From assembly GCA_019931245.1 (NCBI GenBank), contig JAINDL010000151.1, forward strand, positions 1 to 38,135: DNA of 38,135 bases. The letters run 5' to 3'. The stretch's first letter is position 1. The number at the start of each line of letters is the position of its first letter. The notes below the pieces were generated by a model. It did no database searches. It saw only the letters and a program-made list of their open reading frames with translations, and was not told where the DNA came from. Made by a program: the position numbers and the translations under genes. This DNA is from Bryobacteraceae bacterium CoA2 C42. GTDB lineage: Bacteria; Acidobacteriota; Terriglobia; Bryobacterales; Bryobacteraceae. Positions 9,001 through 17,179 of the stretch are shown piece by piece.

Positions 9001-9462
9001 CGGTTCGCCGCCAGCCTGCATCCGGTGGTGAACGGCGTCATTGGCGGCTGGGTGAGCAACGTGATCTACACGTGGCAGCCGGGCGGTCCCGTCGATTGGG
9101 GTAACGTGATTTACCTGGGGGGGCCGCTCAATTGGGATCCGCGGCGCGTGGACGGGGTGTTCGACACCCGGCGTTTCAATACGATTGCCGCCCAGCAGTT
9201 GGACTTCAACGTGCGAACCTTCCCGACCCGTTTTGCAACGCTGCGGGCCGATGGGGCAAACAATGTCGATTTCTCGATGTTGAAGAACTTCAAGGTGAAG
9301 GAGCGGTTGACGATCCAGTTCCGGGCGGAGTTCTTTAACTTCTTCAACACGCCAACGTTCAACGCGCCAAACCTGTCGCCGACCGCCGCCAACTTCGGAC
9401 GAATCACCGGTCAGGCGAACATTGCCCGCCGGACGCAACTGGCCTTGCGGTTGATCTGGTAG
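6019..9462 (+). CDS. TonB-dependent receptor with carboxypeptidase-regulatory-like domain (1)
   Basis: Outer-membrane barrel of the large Oar-like/SusC-like group that is much expanded in Solibacter relatives; such proteins import bulky ligands using TonB energy. The 1147-residue product has a signal peptide (MRFTFASLLLLTAIQCRA), then a carboxypeptidase-regulatory-like Ig fold at about 20-105 (SGIVTDSQGAVIAGAKL, GQYTLPFLPPGDF). A plug domain follows with NMPMNGRTP, LLLDGAPNT and VVMKGGTNQLHGTAYEF. The rest is a long beta-barrel ending in Trp (RTQLALRLIW), the usual C-terminal aromatic barrel signal. The ATG at 6019 was chosen over an open frame beginning at 5749 because it carries the signal peptide and a GGGAGAGAG site. 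Codon third positions are balanced for C and G, unlike the G-skewed neighbours. The ligand is unknown. Confidence 0.93.
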   Translation: MRFTFASLLLLTAIQCRAQEFRSTLSGIVTDSQGAVIAGAKLAAKQKETGAEFQTVSGQDGQYTLPFLPPGDFVLSVEATGFKRFVREGIRVSTNQRIALDVSMEVGAVTENVTITAEAPLLETSTASSGQVIGTQVIENMPMNGRTPLVLAQLAFGVIPSSDPRFFRPFDNGGPSGFSMGGAVARSNELLLDGAPNTTRDNRVAYNPPVDAVQEVKVETFNIDAAYGHTGGGTVNVVMKGGTNQLHGTAYEFNQISNLAANQFFNNATNQPRPLVRFNQYGATVGGPIFVPKLVDGRNRLFFFFGFEQVKDALPRPERSTVPTEAFRSGNLSQLLNVASIYQIYDPATGVREGDRVRRQPFPGNIIPANRISAIARNYMAFYPQPNAPGQPNTQDNLFIGQAGERNAFFNYLGRTDINISDRNKLFFSMRTNDRAAGGIGSLGFQVGQNAAGGRRFKRENWGATLDDVHTINPSTVLNVRLNWTRFIEGNTNLFPDFDTTALGLPAYIRNNTRQSTLPRVVFPAASFTSLGTPASEQTAYDIFQIFTSMTKIVRSHTLKFGADLRHSRESGYALGDSSGRYDFGTEWTRGPLDSSPSAPLGQDFAAFLLGLPTAGQFDLNAFRTVDAKYFAFFLQDDWRVKRNLTLNLGLRAERDVPPTERYNRAVNGFDFTTANPIQPAVVAAYARNPIPEIAPGQFQTPGGLLFASSGNSRIFDTNPVYFSPRVGISWSPEALGGKTVLRAGIGSFLFSYGVPAIQQPGFSQETLLVPTLDGFLTPSATFANPFPNGFDQPPGSSRGLATFNGRGVRYTVPALKNPYSLRWNFSVQRQLSAGLLFEAGYIGNRSVHLEVTRDIGALPGQWLSTTGARDQAIINRNLSNVPNPFAGLLPRTGLNGGVVARQQLLRPFPQFLSVTQDSNNRGSSTFHMLMLRLEKRFSNGVNLMANYQYSKLIEWRSHLNAFSEVLEKRIASEDRPQRLVVSSSLELPFGKGKRFAASLHPVVNGVIGGWVSNVIYTWQPGGPVDWGNVIYLGGPLNWDPRRVDGVFDTRRFNTIAAQQLDFNVRTFPTRFATLRADGANNVDFSMLKNFKVKERLTIQFRAEFFNFFNTPTFNAPNLSPTAANFGRITGQANIARRTQLALRLIW

Positions 9463-9509
9463 GCCACCGGGCTCCGGGGCGGCGCACCGCGGACCTTGGG
9501 CGTATCAGA

Positions 9510-9515
9510 TATGAT
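9510..9515 (+). promoter_or_regulatory. Candidate -10 element (TATGAT) for the DUF1549/DUF1501 pair
   Basis: TATGAT lies 27 nt before the ATG at 9543, with a purine-rich GGGGAGAG (9520-9527) between that could serve the ribosome. This would give a conventional leader. The -35 box is weak. Confidence 0.3.
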
Positions 9516-9542
9516 CGACGGGGAGAGATTGCTCTGATCCTG

Positions 9543-11954
9543 ATGATCCGTCCGAGAGGAACCCCCGGAAACCGATGCGCCGCCTGGCTGATGGCGGCGT
9601 TGGCAGCGCTGCCGTGCGCCGGGCAGGAGATGGGGGCGGCGAGTTTTGAGGCCGAGATCCGTCCGCTCCTGGTCCGCCATTGCCAGGGCTGCCATAACGA
9701 GACGAACCGCAGCAGCGGCCTGTCGCTCGCCTCGCGGGCGGCCCTTGCCGCGGGCGGCAACCGCGGCCCGGGGTTCGATTGGATCGTAAAGGCCGTCAAG
9801 CACGAGGACGGGCTCAAGATGCCGCCTGGCCGGCAGTTGCCTCCGGACGATGTGGCGAAGTTGGAGCGCTGGGTGGCCGCCGGAGGGCTCTGGCCGAAGT
9901 TGGGGCCGGAGTCGGGGCCGGAGTCGGGGCCGGCTTCCGGGTCGGCCGGGCGAGCGTCGGCGAAGCGGCGGAACCACTGGACGTTCCAGACCCCGGTGCG
10001 ACCCAACGAACCTAATCCCGCCAACGCTCGCTGGGCGCGGACCGCGATTGACCGGTTTGTGCTCGCACGCCTTGAAAAAGAGCAGCTCCCGCCGTCTCCG
10101 GAGGCGGGCAAACTCACCCTGCTCCGCCGCGTCCATCTCGACCACACCGGTCTGCCGCCCACCCCCGCCGAGATCGACCATTTCCTGAACGACCCCGCGC
10201 CGGACGCTTATGAGAAGGCCGTCGACCGGCTGCTTGCCAGCCCCCACTACGGAGAACGGCAGGCCCGCCACTGGCTCGACCAGGCCCGCTACGCCGACTC
10301 CGACGGCGGCTCCCGCGACGAACCCCGCCACATCTGGAAGTACCGCGAGTGGGTGATCGAAGCGCTGAATCGCGACCTGCCGTTCGACCGGTTCGTCATC
10401 GAGCAGCTCGCCGGCGACCTGCTGCCCGGGGCGACGCCCGAACAGATGATCGCCACGGGTTTCCATCGCAACTCGCTGCTGCAGATCGAGGCCGGCACGG
10501 ATCGCGAACAGTACCGCGTCGAAGCCGTCGCCGACCGCGTGGACGCCACCGGTACCACGCTACTGGGCCTATCGACGGGGTGCGCCCGCTGCCACGATCA
10601 CAAGTACGATCCGATCTCGCAGAAGGAGTACTACCAGCTCTTTGCCTTTTTCAATAATCTCGACGAGTACGGTCCGGAGCTGCCGCCCTTCTCGGCCACC
10701 AACGATTTGAACGTGACGCACGCGCCGCTGCTCGCGCTCGGACCGCCGGCAGATGTAGCCAAGTGGCAGGCGCTGCAGGCGCAACTGCTTGCGCTCTACC
10801 AGGAGCGCTTCGCTTACCGCGGCGGCGAATCCGATGAGTTACCCAAGGGCGACGCGGGCGAGAAGATTCGCACGGAGACCATCAACGCGCTCAAAAAGCA
10901 GCTGCCCACCAACCTCACTTTCGCGATGGTGATGCGCGAGCGCCGGCAGCCGCGGCCCGCGCACGTGCTGCTCGGGGGCGACTATCTGCGCAAGGGAATC
11001 GCGGTGGAGCCGGGCGTGCCCGCGGCGTTTCCCCCGGCGGCGGGAACGGTCCGGAACCGGCTCGATCTGGCCCGGTGGATTACCAGCGAAAAGAACCCGC
11101 TGTTTGCCCGCGTGGCCGTAAACCGGCAGTGGCAGCGCTTCTTCGGCACGGGGCTGGTGGAGACCGAGAACGACTTTGGCACGCAGGGGGCGGCGCCTTC
11201 TCATCCCGAGCTGCTCGACTGGCTGGCGACCGAGTTCATCCGGCTGGGCTGGAGCCAGAAGCAGCTGCAGCGATTGATTGTCACCTCGGCGGCCTACCGG
11301 CAGGAGGCGCGGCAGCGGGCGGATCTGGCGCAGCGCGACCCGAATAACCGGCTGCTGGGCCGGCAGACGCGGCTGCGCCTGGATGCCGAGATTGTGCGGG
11401 ACAACGCGCTGGCGGCGAGCGGTCTGCTGCAGGCCAAGCTTGGCGGGCCGAGCGTTTACCCCCCGCAGCCCGAAGGCGTGATGGAGACCGGGCAGGTGAA
11501 GCAGCTCTGGCGCACGTCGCAGGGCGAGGACCGCTACCGCCGCGGCCTGTACACGTTCCACTACCGCATTACGCCCAACCCGTCGATGAAGGTTTTCGAC
11601 GGCGCCAATGGTCTCACGCCCTGCACGCGGCGGCCGCGCACGAACACGCCGCTGCAGTCGCTGACGTTGCTGAACGATCCGAACTTCCACGAGATGGCGC
11701 AGGCGCTGGCGCGCCGCGTGGCTGCCGCCGCCGACCCGCTGGCCGAGGCCTACCGGCTCACCGCCGGCCGCCTGCCCACGGCGCGCGAGCGGGAGCGGTT
11801 GCGGCGTCTGCATGCCGTCGAGCGGGACGCCTTCGCGACGAAACCCGAAGAGGCCGAAGCGCTGGCGGGGAAGGGCGCCGGCCCGGAGTTGGCCGCCTGG
11901 ACCACCGTCGCCCGCGTTCTGCTGAACACCGACGAATTCATTACCCGCGAGTAG
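9543..11954 (+). CDS. DUF1549/DUF1553 protein with N-terminal c-type haem domain (PSCyt1/PSD1 type)
   Basis: Exported multidomain protein of a family common in Planctomycetes and Acidobacteria; no reaction has been established. After an N-terminal signal segment (to about residue 28) comes a PSCyt1-type haem domain with CQGCH at 47-51 and a possible Met ligand at MPPG (residue 93). A Gly-Pro-Glu-Ser linker at 121-133 is encoded by a short tandem repeat. DUF1549 then spans about 165-370 with CARCHDHKYDP, haem-like CxxCH at 347-351. DUF1553 fills the C-terminal half (NRQWQRFFGTGLVETENDFG, TPCTRRPRTNTPLQSL). The length of 803 is at the short end of the family. The DUF1501 gene follows after 5 nt, the standard pairing for these families. 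A redox or surface-anchored polymer-degrading role is often assumed but is not shown by the sequence. Confidence 0.9.
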   Translation: MIRPRGTPGNRCAAWLMAALAALPCAGQEMGAASFEAEIRPLLVRHCQGCHNETNRSSGLSLASRAALAAGGNRGPGFDWIVKAVKHEDGLKMPPGRQLPPDDVAKLERWVAAGGLWPKLGPESGPESGPASGSAGRASAKRRNHWTFQTPVRPNEPNPANARWARTAIDRFVLARLEKEQLPPSPEAGKLTLLRRVHLDHTGLPPTPAEIDHFLNDPAPDAYEKAVDRLLASPHYGERQARHWLDQARYADSDGGSRDEPRHIWKYREWVIEALNRDLPFDRFVIEQLAGDLLPGATPEQMIATGFHRNSLLQIEAGTDREQYRVEAVADRVDATGTTLLGLSTGCARCHDHKYDPISQKEYYQLFAFFNNLDEYGPELPPFSATNDLNVTHAPLLALGPPADVAKWQALQAQLLALYQERFAYRGGESDELPKGDAGEKIRTETINALKKQLPTNLTFAMVMRERRQPRPAHVLLGGDYLRKGIAVEPGVPAAFPPAAGTVRNRLDLARWITSEKNPLFARVAVNRQWQRFFGTGLVETENDFGTQGAAPSHPELLDWLATEFIRLGWSQKQLQRLIVTSAAYRQEARQRADLAQRDPNNRLLGRQTRLRLDAEIVRDNALAASGLLQAKLGGPSVYPPQPEGVMETGQVKQLWRTSQGEDRYRRGLYTFHYRITPNPSMKVFDGANGLTPCTRRPRTNTPLQSLTLLNDPNFHEMAQALARRVAAAADPLAEAYRLTAGRLPTARERERLRRLHAVERDAFATKPEEAEALAGKGAGPELAAWTTVARVLLNTDEFITRE
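9902..9937 (+). repeat. 12-bp tandem repeat inside the DUF1549 gene
   Basis: GGGGCCGGAGTC occurs twice exactly (9902-9913, 9914-9925), followed by a third degenerate copy. It is in frame and encodes the GPES/GPES/GPAS linker between the haem domain and DUF1549. The repeat is likely to vary in copy number between strains without breaking the frame. Confidence 0.8.
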
Positions 11955-11959
11955 CTCCC

Positions 11960-13330
11960 ATGTCTCTGTCTCTGGCCCGTCGCCATTTTTTGAGTCTGTC
12001 TTCCCTGGGCCTGGCGCGCGTGGCGCTGGCCGATCTGCTCGAGCCCCGGCAGCCGCATTTTCCGGCCAAGGCCAAGAGCATCATCTACCTGTTCATGGAG
12101 GGCGGCCCGTCGCAGCTTGACCTCTACCAGCACAAGCCCAAGCTCACGGCGATGGACGGCCAACTGACGCCGCCCTCGCTGCTGGCCGGCAAGAAGTTCG
12201 CCTTCATGGAGCGGATGGCGGCGCCCAAGCTCTACGGCACGAAGCGTGAGTTCCGGCAGCACGGGCAGAGCGGCCACTGGTTTTCGAGCCTGCTGCCCCG
12301 CCTCGCCGGGCAGGCTGACGACCTCGCCTTCATCCATTCGATGAAGACCGTGAACGTGAATCACTCGCCGGCCATGATTGCGGCGCACACGGGGGCGATG
12401 GCGCCGGGGCGCCCTTCGCTGGGCGCGTGGCTGCTCTATGGCCTCGGCGCGGAGACCAAAGACCTGCCGGCGTTTGTCGCCATGTCGAGCGGGCCGCGCG
12501 GACCGCGGAACGGCAATGATATCTGGGGCTCGGGCTTCCTGCCGACCCACTATCAGGGCGTGCCGTTTCTCAACGCCAAGTCGCCGATCTTCCATCTGCA
12601 GAGCCCGGCCGGGGTGACGCGGGAGCGTCAACAGCGGGCCGTCGAAGCGATTGCCGATCTCAACCGGGAGCGTTTGGCCGAGACGGGCGACGAGGAGATT
12701 GCCACGCGCATCGCCTCCTACGAGATGGCGTTCCGGATGCAGGCGAGCGCCCCGGACCTGATGGATCTGTCCGGGGAGAGCCAGGCGACCCTCGCGCTGT
12801 ACGGGGCGACGCCGGGCAAGCCCGGCTTTGCGACCAACTGCCTGCTGGCGCGCCGTTTGGTGGAACGTGGGGTGCGCTGCGTGCAGGTTTACCACACCGA
12901 TTGGGACCACCATAACGGCATTGAGGGGCGGCTGGACCAGATGTGTCCCGAAGTGGACCGCGCTTCGGCGGCCTTGCTGGCCGATCTGAAGCAGCGCGGA
13001 TTGCTGGACCAGACGCTGGTGGTCTGGGGCGGCGAGTTCGGCCGGACGCCGATGGCGGAAGGGGCGGCCAAGTCGGCGGGACGGAACCATCTGATTGACG
13101 GCTACAGCGTGTGGCTGGCCGGCGGCGGGGTCCGCGCCGGGGCGAGCGTGGGGGCCACGGATGAACTGGGCTTCCAGAGCGTGAAGGATCCGGTGAACGT
13201 GCACGACCTGCACGCGACGATTCTGCACCAGTTTGGCTTTGACCATAAGCGGCTGACCTACCGGGTGCAGGGGCGGGACTTCCGGCTCACGGATGTGGAG
13301 GGGGATCCGGTGCGGGCGCTCTTGGGGTGA
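11960..13330 (+). CDS. DUF1501 family protein, Tat-type signal (1)
   Basis: Member of the DUF1501 family, related in fold to the alkaline phosphatase/sulfatase superfamily; the substrate is unknown. The 456-residue product starts with a twin-arginine-like signal (LARRHFLSLSSLGLARVAL). Family motifs follow: YLFMEGGPSQLDLY near residue 45, HTGAMAPGRPSLGAW, YHTDWDHHN, VVWGGEFGRTP and GRNHLIDGYSVWLAGGG. It is 5 nt downstream of the DUF1549/DUF1553 gene with no ribosome binding site of its own, so translation is probably coupled. Both proteins are predicted to act outside the cytoplasm. The ATG at 11960 is the only start that keeps the whole signal. The convergent neighbour ends 18 nt past its stop and is a paralogue. 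Confidence 0.9.
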   Translation: MSLSLARRHFLSLSSLGLARVALADLLEPRQPHFPAKAKSIIYLFMEGGPSQLDLYQHKPKLTAMDGQLTPPSLLAGKKFAFMERMAAPKLYGTKREFRQHGQSGHWFSSLLPRLAGQADDLAFIHSMKTVNVNHSPAMIAAHTGAMAPGRPSLGAWLLYGLGAETKDLPAFVAMSSGPRGPRNGNDIWGSGFLPTHYQGVPFLNAKSPIFHLQSPAGVTRERQQRAVEAIADLNRERLAETGDEEIATRIASYEMAFRMQASAPDLMDLSGESQATLALYGATPGKPGFATNCLLARRLVERGVRCVQVYHTDWDHHNGIEGRLDQMCPEVDRASAALLADLKQRGLLDQTLVVWGGEFGRTPMAEGAAKSAGRNHLIDGYSVWLAGGGVRAGASVGATDELGFQSVKDPVNVHDLHATILHQFGFDHKRLTYRVQGRDFRLTDVEGDPVRALLG

Positions 13331-13343
13331 GCGCCCCTGGCGC
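13331..13343. terminator. Small hairpin between convergent DUF1501 genes
   Basis: GCGCC (13331-13335) and GGCGC (13339-13343) form a 5-bp stem with a CCT loop in the 18-bp gap between two convergent genes. There is no T-tract on either side, so it is at best a weak shared transcription end. Confidence 0.25.
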
Positions 13344-13348
13344 ACGGC

Positions 13349-14644
13349 CTAGCCGAAGAGTTCGCGGACGGGCTCGCCGGTGGAATCCTCAAACGAGTTG
13401 GCGATCTTGATGGGCCGGCCCACCGGGGTCATGTACTCCTGGTGCCAGTCGATGCCCATGGCTTTGTAGACAGTCGCAAAGAGGTCGCCGATGGAGGTCT
13501 TGCGCTCGACCACGTTGGCGGCGCGTTCATCGCTTTTGCCAACGGCCTGGCCGACGCGGAGTCCGCCGCCGCCGATGGCCAGCGACCAGCATTTGGGCCA
13601 GTGGTCGCGGCCAAGGCCGGGGTTGATGTGCGGGGTGCGGCCGAACTCGCCCATGGCAATGACGATGGTTTCGTCGGAGAGGCTGCGGGCGACGAGGTCG
13701 TCGAGCAGCGCCGACAGGCCGCGGTCGAGCGGCGGGGTGAGGCGGTCGCGGTGCAGGCGGTCGTTGTCGGAGTGGGTGTCCCAGGAGCTGCCGTGGTAGC
13801 CGGCGGCGGTGACGAAGCGCGTGCCGGCTTCCACCATGCGCCGGGCGAGGAGGAGGCTTTGGCCGACGCTGTCGCGGCCGTAGGTGTCGCGCGTCTTGTC
13901 GCTCTCTTTCGACAGATCGAAGGCCTCGCGGACGCCGGGGGTGAGCAGCATTTCAAGCGCCTTCTTCTGGAAGGAGTCGACCTTGGCGTGCTCGGCGCTG
14001 GCGACGCGGGCGCGGTACTCCTGTTCGATGATCTTACGGAACTCCTGGCGGCTGTCGATGGCGGCCGTGGTGACCGACTTGGGCAGGCCCATGTCGGGCA
14101 CTTCGAAGTTGCCTTTGGCGGGGTCCGGCACGAGCATGGGGTCGTAGTCCGCGCCGAGGAAGGCCGAACGGAAGTAGTCTTCGTACTGGCGGCCGCCTTC
14201 GAACTTGGGGACGATGGCGTAGGCGGGCATGCCGTTGCGCGGGCCCTTCTCCTTGCCGACGATGGAGCCGAGGCTGGGGAACTGCATGGCCGGGTTGTGC
14301 AGGTGGCCGGTGGCGGCGTAGTGGACCGCCTGCGGGTGGTCATCGCCGAACGAGCTCATCGAGCGGATGAGGGCGAGGCGGTCCATGCGTTTGGCCAGTT
14401 GCGGGAGGAGCTCCGAGACCTGGATGCCGGCGACGTTCGTAGCAATGGGCCGGAAGCTGCTGTTGGGCTTCGGGTCGAAGGTGTCCATCTGCGCCGGGCC
14501 GCCTTCAAGCCAGATCAGGATGCAGGATTTGGCTTTGGCCGGGGTAGCCGCGGCGAGCGCTTTGGCCAGATCGAGGCCAAAGAAGCCGAGGGAGCCGGCG
14601 CGCAGGTAGTCCCGGCGGGAGAGCGTTTTTGTCGTGTGAAACAT
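13349..14644 (-). CDS. DUF1501 family protein, Tat-exported (2)
   Basis: Second DUF1501 protein in the window, 431 residues. It starts with a textbook twin-arginine signal, TLSRRDYLRAGSLGFFGLDL. It then shows ILIWLEGGPAQMDTFDPKP, SSFGDDHPQAVHYAATGH, GYHGSSWDTHSDND, IAMGEFGRTPHINP and GRDHWPKCWSLAIGGGG. It lies 9 nt after the second DUF1549/DUF1553 gene, and its GGAGG site overlaps the end of that gene. The subfamily differs visibly from the DUF1501 protein encoded at 11960 (WDTHSDND here versus WDHHN there), so the two pairs are old paralogues rather than a recent duplication. The catalytic role is unknown; the conserved Asp/His motifs suggest metal binding, by analogy with the superfamily. 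Confidence 0.9.
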   Translation of the reverse strand: MFHTTKTLSRRDYLRAGSLGFFGLDLAKALAAATPAKAKSCILIWLEGGPAQMDTFDPKPNSSFRPIATNVAGIQVSELLPQLAKRMDRLALIRSMSSFGDDHPQAVHYAATGHLHNPAMQFPSLGSIVGKEKGPRNGMPAYAIVPKFEGGRQYEDYFRSAFLGADYDPMLVPDPAKGNFEVPDMGLPKSVTTAAIDSRQEFRKIIEQEYRARVASAEHAKVDSFQKKALEMLLTPGVREAFDLSKESDKTRDTYGRDSVGQSLLLARRMVEAGTRFVTAAGYHGSSWDTHSDNDRLHRDRLTPPLDRGLSALLDDLVARSLSDETIVIAMGEFGRTPHINPGLGRDHWPKCWSLAIGGGGLRVGQAVGKSDERAANVVERKTSIGDLFATVYKAMGIDWHQEYMTPVGRPIKIANSFEDSTGEPVRELFG

Positions 14645-14653
14645 AGGCCTCCG

Positions 14654-17179
14654 TTAATGATTTTCAGCGAATTCCCGTGAATTGATGATAGCCCAGACCA
14701 TGTCTTGAATGGCCTGCTCCCGCTTGGGCGCCGCAGTGAGGATCTGTTCGAGCGCGGCGGACTCCGCGGCCGAGGGCGGACGCGCGAAGGCGGCCATATA
14801 GAACTCTTCGACAATGCGGGCGTTCGGCGCGCCGCTTTCAACGAGGCGCTGGGCGCGCGAGCCGGGGCCCCAGAGCCGGTTGTTGTAGGTCGAGCCGGCC
14901 CATTGGTGCAGCGCCTGGGCGAGCTTGGGCGAGACGTCGCGCTCCGGCACCGAGTAGCGGTTCGGGCGTCCGTAGGCGTCGAAGAAGGGCGAGGGGTAGA
15001 TGTCGCTCTCTTTGAGTTCGACGGCGCGGGTGCCGAGCGGGGTTTTGCCGCCGCGCCATTCGCCGCGGTTGGTGCCAACGGTGTGGCGGTCGCGGACGCC
15101 GGTGACATCGCCGATGGCGTCGAGCAGGATTTCGGCGTCGAGGGCGCGGGGCAGGGCGTGGGAGTAGTTGATGCGATCGGCGGTGTTGGACGGGGTGGGG
15201 GTGCTCGAGAGCTGATAGGCGCGGGAGTTGGCGATGAGGCGGATGATGTTTTTTGAGCGGAAGCCGCCGCGGGTGAACTCGGCCGCGAGTTTGGCGAGGA
15301 GTTCGGGGTGGCTCGGCGGGTTGGTGGAGCGGAAGTCGTCGATGGGGTTGACGAGGCCGCGGCCGAAGAAGTTGCTCCAGAGGCGGTTGACGGCGGCTTC
15401 GGCGAAGTAGGGGTGGGCGGTCATCCAGGTGGCGAGTTCGGCGCGGGGGAACTCGGTTTTTTCAAACGGGAACACCTTGCCGTCGAGCAGCATGGGTTGG
15501 ACCTTCTGCTTGGTCCGCGGGTGGAAGACGCCGAGCGGGGTGGGCGTCGGGACATCGGCCGCCACCTCTTTGCCTTGCGGGAAATCGAAGATAACCGAGT
15601 CCGGGTTGCCGCCGAGTTTGAACATGGGGCCGAAGAAGGCGGTGAGTCCCCAGAACTGATCCTGTGTCCACTCTTCGTAGGGATGGTCGTGGCACTGGGC
15701 GCAATCGAGGCGGCGGCCGAGGAAGACGCGGACCTGTTCGCCCATCATGTTTTCGGCCGGGGGGATGACGAGGTAGGGCAGGTAGTGGCGGGAGGAGGCG
15801 CTGTAGCCCTGGGCGGCGACGCGCTCGCGGGCGACTTCGCTAAAGGGACGGTCCTGCTCGACCGCCTCGCGGATCCACTCGGAGTACTGCTGCGTCCACT
15901 TCGGATTGATGCCTACCGGGAAGATGGAGACGCGGAAGAGGTCGGAGAGCCGGAAGGTCCAGTAGTCGACATACTCAGGGGACTCGAGGAGCGCGTCGAT
16001 GAGCTTGGCGCGCTTGCGGGGGTCGCGGTCGGCGACGAAGGCGCGGACGCGGTCGGGCGGGGGGATGCGCCCGGCGATGTCGAGCGCGACGCGGCGGATA
16101 AACTCGGCGTCGGTGGACAGGGCGGAGGGGACGATCTGGAAGCGGCGGAGCTTGGCGAAGACCTCGTCGTCGATGAAGTTGTTCGAGGCGGTTTTGGGGT
16201 AGTTCGGGACGGGCGGGCCGGTGACGCCGACGCCGACGCGGACGCTGCGGCCGGCGGCTTTGATGAGAATGGCCGCTTCGCCGGCGCCGCGGGTTTCGAC
16301 TTCGCCGGCGCCGCTGACGCGGGCGATGGCGTTGTCGGAGGCGGTGTAGAGGACGCGGTGGGTGAAGTCTTCGGTGTGGCCGTCGGAGAAGCGGGCGGTG
16401 ACCAGGATGCGCTGCTTCCGTTCAGCGGGCAGGACGATTTCGCGCGGGAAGGTTTCGAGTTTGACCACTTTGGCGCCTTCCGAGCCGGCCGCTTCGCCAA
16501 AAGGCGCGCCGTTGCGGACCCAGGTGAGGATGGTCTGGTAGTCGTCGGAATCCTTGGGGAAGCGGCGGCCGCCGCCGTGAGGGGCTTCCATGGTGGCCTT
16601 GCGGAGGAGCAGGCTCTGTTCGGGGGCGGCTTTGTCGATGCGGGGCTTCTGCGGTCCGCCGGACTCGGAGGAGAGCACCTGGAAGACGCCGCCGTCGACG
16701 ATCCAGCGGTAGTCTTCGCGGGCGTGGATGGCGTTGTCGGAGAGTTTGAAGCCGGCCTGGCCTTTGACGCCGCCGTGGCAGCGGGAGCTGTTGCAGCCGC
16801 GGCGGGTGAGGATTTCGCCGATGTCGCGGCCGAAACTGAATGGCTTCGTTTCGTCAGATTTGGTGACGGCGAGGCTGGCCTGGGCGGTTTTGCCGGCGGC
16901 GGTGACGGTGAGTTGGGTGGCGCCGTCGGCGGAGGCGAAGACGCGGCCGCGTTCGCGCAGGGCGGCGATGGCCTGGTCGCGGACGGCGAAGGTAGCTTCG
17001 CCGGTGACGTCGATTTCGCTGCCATCGGCCAGGCGGCCCATGGCGACGAATTGCTGCGAGGCACCGCGGCCGCGGAGGGCGGCCTGGGCCGGCTCCACCC
17101 GCAGGCTGACGATGTTGACGGCGGGTTCAGCGGCTGCCGCGAGCAGGCAGCCGGACAGCAGGGCGGCGAGGACCTTCAT
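14654..17179 (-). CDS. DUF1549/DUF1553 protein with Ig-like domains and CX4CH haem motif
   Basis: Exported 841-residue relative of the protein encoded at 9543, with a different N-terminal architecture. A signal peptide (MKVLAALLSGCLLAAAAEPA) is followed by a bacterial Ig-like (BIG2) domain at about 22-105. Then comes an atypical haem or metal motif GCNSSRCHGG with C129, C134 and H135, a CX4CH spacing known in this family. A second Ig-like domain at about 248-320 precedes DUF1549 at about 335-540, containing DCAQCHDHPYEEWTQDQFW with CxxCH at 493-497, and DUF1553 at about 570-840. The ATG overlaps the upstream TGA by 4 nt (ATGA, 17176-17179), yet a strong GGAGGTG site also stands before it. It is cotranscribed with the downstream DUF1501 gene. 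The biochemical role is not established. Confidence 0.9.
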   Translation of the reverse strand: MKVLAALLSGCLLAAAAEPAVNIVSLRVEPAQAALRGRGASQQFVAMGRLADGSEIDVTGEATFAVRDQAIAALRERGRVFASADGATQLTVTAAGKTAQASLAVTKSDETKPFSFGRDIGEILTRRGCNSSRCHGGVKGQAGFKLSDNAIHAREDYRWIVDGGVFQVLSSESGGPQKPRIDKAAPEQSLLLRKATMEAPHGGGRRFPKDSDDYQTILTWVRNGAPFGEAAGSEGAKVVKLETFPREIVLPAERKQRILVTARFSDGHTEDFTHRVLYTASDNAIARVSGAGEVETRGAGEAAILIKAAGRSVRVGVGVTGPPVPNYPKTASNNFIDDEVFAKLRRFQIVPSALSTDAEFIRRVALDIAGRIPPPDRVRAFVADRDPRKRAKLIDALLESPEYVDYWTFRLSDLFRVSIFPVGINPKWTQQYSEWIREAVEQDRPFSEVARERVAAQGYSASSRHYLPYLVIPPAENMMGEQVRVFLGRRLDCAQCHDHPYEEWTQDQFWGLTAFFGPMFKLGGNPDSVIFDFPQGKEVAADVPTPTPLGVFHPRTKQKVQPMLLDGKVFPFEKTEFPRAELATWMTAHPYFAEAAVNRLWSNFFGRGLVNPIDDFRSTNPPSHPELLAKLAAEFTRGGFRSKNIIRLIANSRAYQLSSTPTPSNTADRINYSHALPRALDAEILLDAIGDVTGVRDRHTVGTNRGEWRGGKTPLGTRAVELKESDIYPSPFFDAYGRPNRYSVPERDVSPKLAQALHQWAGSTYNNRLWGPGSRAQRLVESGAPNARIVEEFYMAAFARPPSAAESAALEQILTAAPKREQAIQDMVWAIINSREFAENH